Shown here: in pieces, positions 58,152-64,000 of the stretch
Numbering within the stretch: the first letter of the stretch is position 1
Layout of the letters: the number at the start of each line of letters is the position of its first letter
Origin: Anadara kagoshimensis
Taxonomy: Eukaryota; Mollusca; Bivalvia; Arcoida; Arcidae
Assembly (NCBI GenBank): GCA_021292105.1
Contig: CM037874.1
Location: forward strand, 22,627,534 to 22,691,533
Length of the DNA stretch: 64,000 nt
Direction: 5' to 3'
Position numbers and translations under genes: made by a program
The notes under the pieces: generated by a model
The model's database searches: none
Seen by the model: the letters and a program-made list of their open reading frames with translations, nothing else
Told to the model about the DNA's origin: nothing

Positions 58152-58267
58152 CTATCAACAAATAAAAATGAAATATATAAATAAAATTACATTAAGTTTG
58201 AACTTAATTCAATCTAAGAGATTACAAAGTAAAAACGCAAAAGAGATTGAGCAAATATAGAATCAAT

Positions 58268-58535
58268 AATAAAAATGACGTTCCATGTCCAAATCACAAT
58301 CCAAAAGCAAAAGAAAGCTGTCATTTGCGAATTATTTAATATTTATGGAATAAAGTATTTAAAAGATATTTTAATACATCACGTATTTAAAAAAAAAAAA
58401 AGCATCACAGTCCATTAAAACTAGCAAAATACTTCAATTCCCACTAGGGAAGTACAGCCTTGATTTTTTGAAAGGTGAAGCTAGCATTACCCATAACGTG
58501 TGTATTTAAAATTGAGAATAAATGGAATAACATTT
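58268..58535 (-). mobile_element. Penelope-like 3' tail, interrupted
   Basis: Minus sense. CCATGTCCAAATCACAATCC lies near 58280. After about 75 bp of AT-rich sequence it resumes with CACTAGGGAAGTACAGCCTT and ends AACGTGTGTATTTAAAATTG. Confidence 0.6.
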
Positions 58536-59376
58536 ATAGGAGCAAAATCAAACATTAGCCTCCAAATAAAGACTGTTGTTGCTGTTGTTTGTGAACTTTT
58601 GAAACAACGCTCTCGGAATCATTTTGTCAATCTATATTATTTTTTACACTGATACATCTGACAAAGTAATTTAAATAATTTACTAGAGTTTAAACCAAGA
58701 CAAGAATGCAAAAAGTCAAATGCGTTGTATTACAATAAACGTGTAAGTAAAAATATGTTAATCATTGTGCCATAAATAATCTTTTGAATGTATCTTATAA
58801 TTAAATTCAAAAACCTAAACTTAGAAATTTGATTCAAAATTAGAAAACAGAATAAGTATCCCCACACAATAATTTATGTGAATAAGAATTTCTTTATAAT
58901 TTTACTAATTTTAGTTTCAAATTTAAATTTATTCTTATCATGAAAGTTTCCAAAAACTAATCTTAGTTTTTAAAATTTGAATATCATTTAAACATGTTTT
59001 TGCAAAAGTAATTCCAGTTTATCAAACAAACAAATATATTTATCTAGCTTGATGGATTAATTATATATCCTTTTTGCTACATCAAAGAGGATATTGTCAT
59101 ATACCATTTTTATATGTATTTTATGATAAACATTTTTAAAAAATGGTAAATGACAATGGTAATGTAAAATAATTTTAAAAAAAGAAATATAAAAAAATAC
59201 TTGTTCCGTTTTAGCAGTTTTTAATCCATTCGAACACGATGCCAATCTGATTAAGATACAGTACATGCGCTCGTGATCACCTAAATGCACTCTGTCATGC
59301 ATCTCATCTGTGATATAATTTATTCAGTCATCTTGAAAAAAGTGTTAAATGATAATCCTGATGTTGACTTAAGGGA
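58536..59376. other. Upstream of the visible SLC43 exons
   Basis: The missing first exon may lie here or beyond. A minus frame beginning at 59302 (MHDRVHLGDHERM) followed by a possible donor cannot be tied to SLC43. Confidence 0.35.
59094..59158. repeat. Foldback hairpin, copy 2
   Basis: TTGTCATATACCATTTTTAT and AAAAAATGGTAAATGACAA flank GTATTTTATGAT, the same layout as 17605-17668. Confidence 0.7.
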
Positions 59377-59621
59377 TCTTATCTGAATTAACATTTCTGA
59401 AGGAATGCATCAAGTAGAATAAGGGTGTCCTTATCTAGTATATATATGTTATATAATATATAATTTTAGTGCAGTAGCAACAAGCTTAAGTATCTACAAA
59501 AGTACAAGGGCCACATGGCCTTTTCTATATTTGTTTTTTTTTTTTTTTTTAATTTTAGATGTTGCCGTCGTATTAAAGATTAATTTTGGGAAATATATAA
59601 AGAGTATTCAAATACATATTA

Positions 59622-59895
59622 TATCAGTTTTAATTTAACAGCACTAGACGACCGTTTTGGAATACAATTCCTCATCAAATGATGCTTGGACCAAAAGTAT
59701 GAAACCCAAAGGTTTTTAAAGAAACACAAAGAGACCAAAATATATTTTACCAAATATAGCTAAGAAAATACTTTGCATGAGGAATAATACCTTAGTTTTT
59801 TAGGATTTTCAAATTTTAACTTGCAGCAAAATTTAGACCAAAAGTATATTTCTGACAATAATACACAACAATATGGACTTCTGATTTTGTGATAT
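59622..59895 (-). mobile_element. Hammerhead-ribozyme repeat, near full length
   Basis: Minus sense; one of three copies keeping both ends. The ribozyme region (59640-59686) has extra bases before TTGATGA, and AAAA for GAAA; it is inactive by inspection. Confidence 0.72.
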
Positions 59896-60029
59896 CCTGG
59901 GGCAACAGCCACATACAGAGGCACCATCTTAGTAGTTTAAATTAGATAATATACCAGTTTTAACTTAATAATTATTTTTTATTTTACGTGATAAAATCAG
60001 GGTACACATGATAATCCTTAATCTATCAT

Positions 60030-61140
60030 AAATGCATCTTATCTGAATTTGCATCCGTGAGGAAATACGTTAAGTAGTTTAAGAGTTTCTTTATTTAGAA
60101 AACCAAAGTTCCTTAGGGCGTTAGGACCACGATTTTGCAAAACACCAGACCAATGCGACATATAGCGTATTTTCTTCAGGGCAACGAACTGTAATGGTTC
60201 GTCAAAATAGTAAACAAATATGTATCTGTAATTTGGTAATATCGTTTTCCTTATCAACGGATTTTATAACGGTTTGAAAAAGGATCTGCATCTGCCTTAT
60301 ACGCACACGCCTGTGTTGTATTTCCTTTCTGATAGGGAATTGACCTCTGAAGTTATCCACATTTCTTCCTATGTACCACATTCTCTGGTCATACCATGAT
60401 ACCATTTATCTTAATTTACATTCTCGAAGATATGTGGATATATTGAGTGCCATAGTTCCATGTCCCTTTCACTCTCAATTTTAATTATCCACGTGGCGGT
60501 TGTGACTAGCTAAACAGGAGGTGTTTACCCTTCCGGAGCACCCCGGTCTCGTCTTTTAAAGAAGAATAAGAGTTTTCTTATTTAGACAACTAGTTTTTAA
60601 TACCTATACATATACACGTCGGGTATCATAGGATACCTATAGTGTTCTCTATGAATGTTATTGCTCAGTGTGGTGGGACCAAGGGTATGTAAAAGCATCA
60701 GGTCGACGCAACCTATACCGTATTTTTTTAAATAAGGCAAAGGCATTGCCTACAAAGGTATTGGCGCTGCTTCGTTAGAATAAATATTTTATGAAACATT
60801 TAATCTGAAAATAGATGAATAGAAAATAAAACTTAGATTTGTTTTCTTTTTCAATGAATTTTATTACGGTAGGACATGGAACTGCAAACACATCAAATGC
60901 AGACAACTTCTTTAATTTTTTTCTATTATGGCATTGGTCTCTAAAAGCATTTCTTCGTCTATACCACATTGTACTTTGATCGTTTAAATTGATTTAATCT
61001 GGATTGACATTCTTCAAGAAATGTAATAAGAGCATAAGTGTTCCTTATTTAGATTGTTAGTATCTTTGTTTATTCACCTTGGGTATCATCTTAAAATATG
61101 ATATGACCCATAGTGCTATCTATTAATGTTATATAAACTG
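60030..61140 (-). pseudogene. Tandem array of decayed ORF-like units, family unknown
   Basis: Two fuller units and traces of others repeat on the minus strand. Unit 1 (about 60036-60405) reads MWYIGRNVDNFRGQ, then VIKSVDKEN, then FVALKKIRYMSHWSG and GFLNKETLKLLN. Unit 2 (about 60409-60970) reads MWYRRRNAFRDQ, VIKFIEKEN, ALFKKIRYRLRRP and LNKKTLILL. A third (about 60990-61140) and a fragment at 59377-59446 keep only the boundary block around TAAGAGTTTCTTTATTTAG. Spacing is about 0.4 kb once a retroelement tail at 60430-60553 is discounted. I recognise no family. It may be a decayed tandem gene family or an unknown repetitive element. Frames are broken within units. Confidence 0.5.
60430..60553 (+). 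mobile_element. Penelope-like 3' tail fragment inside the decayed array
   Basis: Plus sense; GTGCCATAGTTCCATGTCCC, TGGCGGTTGTGACTAGCTAA, then ACCCTTCCGGAGCACCCC. The 3' terminus is missing. Confidence 0.68.
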
Positions 61141-61666
61141 TTTATTTAAACTTGGCCTTGTTCAAACAGATTTCTCCTGGTAAGGTATATTCGAGTTCAG
61201 CATTTTTGGAGATGTTATGATGCAAAAAATTAGCAAAACCTTGGATACCTAATGTAACTCCCTACATCTACTCGAAATATTACCTTCTTTATCTCCTGAT
61301 GTTTTGAGTTTCAAATGGCTTTTCATATAAAACTGAGTTTAATGCTTCAAACCCGTTTTTGAAGCAGCAAACGTAGGTAAAGCTACCATTATCTCTTTAA
61401 AACCTCTACTATCGAAAGTTGAACTGATGTCTGTTTGAGCCTTAGAACACAGAAATAATGTTTAGATAAAACTCTTTTAGTGTTAGTTGATTACATTAAT
61501 TACGACATTTTTAACGAGACAAGATAACCGCATCCAAAACTATTCTAGATACTTTACGTCCTGTAGAACTTTCCGTGTTCATTTCATTTTCATTTTAAAT
61601 TTTGAACTCGAGGCATGTGTAGCTAGCTGAACGGCAGGTGCTTACCCTTCTGGGGAACTTGGCCCT

Positions 61667-62591
61667 GGTTTCACAATCATCCCTTAACCAAGATTTTCCT
61701 TAAGTTTGGCAAATAATATATTGTAATAATTTTGTTAATTTCTTAAGATATTCTGGAATTTAAGGTGTCATTTTGAAGATCAGTCAAAGCTCATTATAGC
61801 GATATACCACGGTATATAACCCGGAGAACTTTCATTTACGTTTAGTAACTGGTGATGAAACAAGGATTCATCATTGGGACCCGGGAACAAAAAAATAGTC
61901 CATGCAATGGAAGCACCCTAGCCCATCCCCACCAAAAAAATTCAAAACCCAACCATCAGCTGGCAAAGTCATGGCCACTGTGTTTTGGGATTCTAAGGGG
62001 TTCTGTTAATCAATTAAAACCTCCTGGAATTTCTATCACTGGGGCTTACTATGCTGATCTAATGAAGCAATTGAAAGCTGCTATTAAATTAAAAAAGAGG
62101 GAAAAGTTGAGCCGAGGGGTATTGCTTATTCACGACAATGCTCTTGTGCACAAGTCAAGGATTGCACAAGCAGCGATTCGTGAATGCAAGTTCGAACAAC
62201 TTAATCACCCACCCTACAGTCCCGATTTGGCACCCAGTGATTATTTTCTATTTAGAAATTTGAAATCCTATTTACGGGGAATCAGATTTCCTGATGATGG
62301 TGGACTTAATGCTGCCACAGAGGCATGGTTTCAGGACCAAACCGAAGACTTCTATTTCAAAGGTATAGACAGTCTGAAAGAAAAGTGGGCTAAGTGCATA
62401 GGGGTAAATGGGGACTATATTGAAAAATAATAATAAAATGTATGCTTTGTTGCGGCAATATATACCCTGTTCTATGAACTTTTTGACCTCCCCTCGTATA
62501 TATAAATTTTCTCGAATTTTTTTATTTGAAGTATCATAATTATGTTGCCAAAATTGTACCAGATTTAAGAGTTTAGGAATGATTGTGAAAC
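61667..62591. mobile_element. Palindromic element family D carrying a mariner
   Basis: The left end GTTTCACAATCATCCCTTAA and the right end AGGAATGATTGTGAAAC are inverted repeats (13 bp exact). The left end matches the 48176 element for about 37 bp. The mariner remnant sits in its middle. Confidence 0.65.
61830..62496 (+). mobile_element. Mariner transposase remnant (D34D)
   Basis: Encodes the C-terminal catalytic part of a mariner transposase. GDETRIHHWDPGTKK (first catalytic Asp) is near 61855. After a frame change near 62015, PGISITGAYYADLMKQLK follows, then LIHDNALVHKS (second Asp) and HPPYSPDLAPSDYFLF (third Asp, 34 residues further on), with the stop at 62428-62430. The 3' end has the mariner-like terminus TTGACCTCCCCTCG followed by TA. 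The N-terminal DNA-binding half and left terminus are missing. One stop and one frameshift break the rest, so it cannot make an active enzyme, although all three catalytic Asp codons survive. Confidence 0.88.
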
Positions 62592-63002
62592 TGTACCCAT
62601 GCCTTACTTCCTTGTCGGATGTAAACGTATTGAACTTACATGTAATACGCCAGTTTCTAAGTTTTTACTTTGGTTTTAGAATTGTGATTGATCATGTGTG
62701 TGACCACATTTTCGCTCACTCGCTATCATTATTTTGTCTAGATATGTCGAATACTTTAGATCAGAGGAATCGTTATTTAATTTAAATGCAAGAGATTATT
62801 ATATGAAATTAGGTCGTCATTTTCCTGTAACCTGGTTTGCCTTGTATATTTTAAATGACCTTTTAAAAATCTTGATTCACATGACTGCATTGACACTGCA
62901 TGTTAAATTTGTAGGACACAGTTTATTTACCTTTCAATATGGGTACAGAGTAAACGATATGAGAAAATGACATACATGTAGCTATGGTTAACTTGAAATG
63001 CA

Positions 63003-63004
<2 letters not shown>

Positions 63005-63052
<48 letters not shown>

Positions 63053-63060
63053 AAGAGAGG
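63005..63060. repeat. (TG)n(AG)n microsatellite
   Basis: TG run of about 18 units passing into AG units. Confidence 0.9.
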
Positions 63061-63584
63061 GAGCGCATGACATAGCTATGGTCAAATTGAAATGCACAGT
63101 GTGTGTTTGTGTGTGAGTGTGTATGGGGGGGGGAGGGGGGAGAAAATGCCATAATATGTGATGTGTGTGTGTGAGATATTGCAGATATTCGACATTATTA
63201 CATGCATGCATTTAAATCAAAAATAAAATATGTTACCTTGCCCCTTCCTGATCGTTGTATTTCCAATATCACGTGTTCACCTATTTGGAATTTATCACAT
63301 CACAATTGTTGTTAACTTTCCGTGGTAACGCAGGTGTTTTAAACCCCCAAATGTCATCCATTTTACATTATCGCACATAACACTGTCGACACTTTACATG
63401 TTTGAATGTTAAATATTATATTTATAAATAAACGGTATACAGTCCTGTCCTGTGTTTACTAAACCAAAACATCAAGTACAGCTGTTTTAACATGATCTTT
63501 ATGACAAATGATTTAGCTAGCACATAACAATAAATTATTTATAATTTTAAACAGTACAAATAATAATTGAAAATCGGTATCTCC

Positions 63585-63588
63585 GTGT

Positions 63589-63668
<80 letters not shown>
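63585..63668. repeat. (TG)n(GA)n microsatellite
   Basis: Compound run of over 80 bp. Frames across it give Val-Cys and Arg-Glu repeats and are artefacts. Confidence 0.9.
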
Positions 63669-63672
<4 letters not shown>

Positions 63673-64000
63673 CTGTTCTTTGTTGCTATTATAAAGAAAT
63701 TTTTCACTACCGCGTTTTATTGAACTCCGAAGAAATAACAGAGTTATTTCTCTTCTGTCAACAAAATGGTTTACCTTATAATACATGTAACTATGCGCAC
63801 AATTCAAAGCGTATTGTTTAACATTTTAAGATCAGTTTATAAAGTTCATAAATTCAAATTACTCTTGAACATTAATACCAAACTTCAAAATACCATTAAA
63901 AACATGGTATCCAAAAATCTATAGCAATAAAAAAGGGGAATATATATATTTTTCAAGATTATGGAGACAATTTTAACAATATCAAACTAAAGATGAATGT

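Larger units (their letters stand above)
61540..62695 (+). mobile_element. Penelope-like 3' tail split by nested elements
   Basis: The first half (61540-61666) ends at GGGAACTTGGCCCTG. The second half resumes after 62591 with CCATGCCTTACTTCCTTGTC and continues to about 62695. The 925 bp between are a family D element with a mariner inside. Confidence 0.7.
62696..64000. other. Intergenic with simple repeats
   Basis: No gene supported. GCACAGTGTGTGTG-type blocks occur twice (near 63000 and 63095) within a short duplicated segment containing TTGAAATGCACAGTGTGTG. Confidence 0.45.

Noticed and set aside
59057-59302. Candidate first exon of SLC43 starting MHDRVHLGDHERM
   Set aside because: The following sequence has only a weak donor and the residues do not resemble the short N-terminus of the family.
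62927-63821. His-Thr, Arg-Glu and Val-Cys repeat frames
   Set aside because: Translations of TG/AG microsatellites.
1-64000. CRISPR arrays, operons, ribosome binding sites
   Set aside because: The window is animal nuclear DNA with spliced genes; no regular spacer-repeat pattern of CRISPR type is present.

Overview
This is a strongly AT-rich piece of animal nuclear DNA. Long spliced introns, metazoan solute-carrier genes, tRNA-headed SINEs, Penelope-like and mariner-type elements and many short palindromic elements all point to an invertebrate. The mix of repeats looks most like a bivalve mollusc. That assignment is an inference, because no marker gene fixes the species.

Two host genes can be supported, both membrane carriers of the major facilitator superfamily on the minus strand. 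The first is an intron-free SLC46-type gene (14077-15600). The second is an SLC43-type gene in at least 12 coding exons (58151 down to 46972). Its exons are short, one is only 24 nt, and a phase-consistent splice junction can be written for every intron. The first coding exon with the start codon was not found. Nothing shows that the two genes work together.

Layout. 1-11.4 kb: intergenic, with five copies of one palindromic element (TIR CAGTACAG), a LINE tail, a Penelope-like fragment and a perfect 49-bp inverted repeat. 11.7-13.4 kb: a decayed tandem satellite just beyond the 3' end of SLC46. 14.1-15.6 kb: SLC46. 15.6-46.9 kb: gene-poor, with dozens of retroelement tails, several hammerhead-ribozyme repeats, three SINEs and a direct segmental duplication (39.9-42.1 kb) in which only one copy carries a SINE. 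44.1-46.0 kb: two Penelope-like copies lying tail to tail, one keeping a recognisable reverse transcriptase. 47.0-58.2 kb: SLC43, with almost every long intron carrying mobile elements. 58.2-64 kb: more repeats, a tandem array of decayed ORF-like units, and a mariner remnant nested in a palindromic element that is itself inside a retroelement tail.

Two repeat families stand out. One is the roughly 270-bp 3' tail of the reverse-transcriptase element, present in nearly 40 mostly 5'-truncated copies on both strands. The other is an element of about 280 bp, about ten copies, that carries a type I hammerhead ribozyme with a very short stem III. Two copies (25314-25359 plus, 3737-3782 minus) keep the complete core and a paired stem I. 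Ribozymes of this design are known from Penelope-like elements and small metazoan retrozymes, so these repeats are the best candidates in the window for an active RNA-based system.
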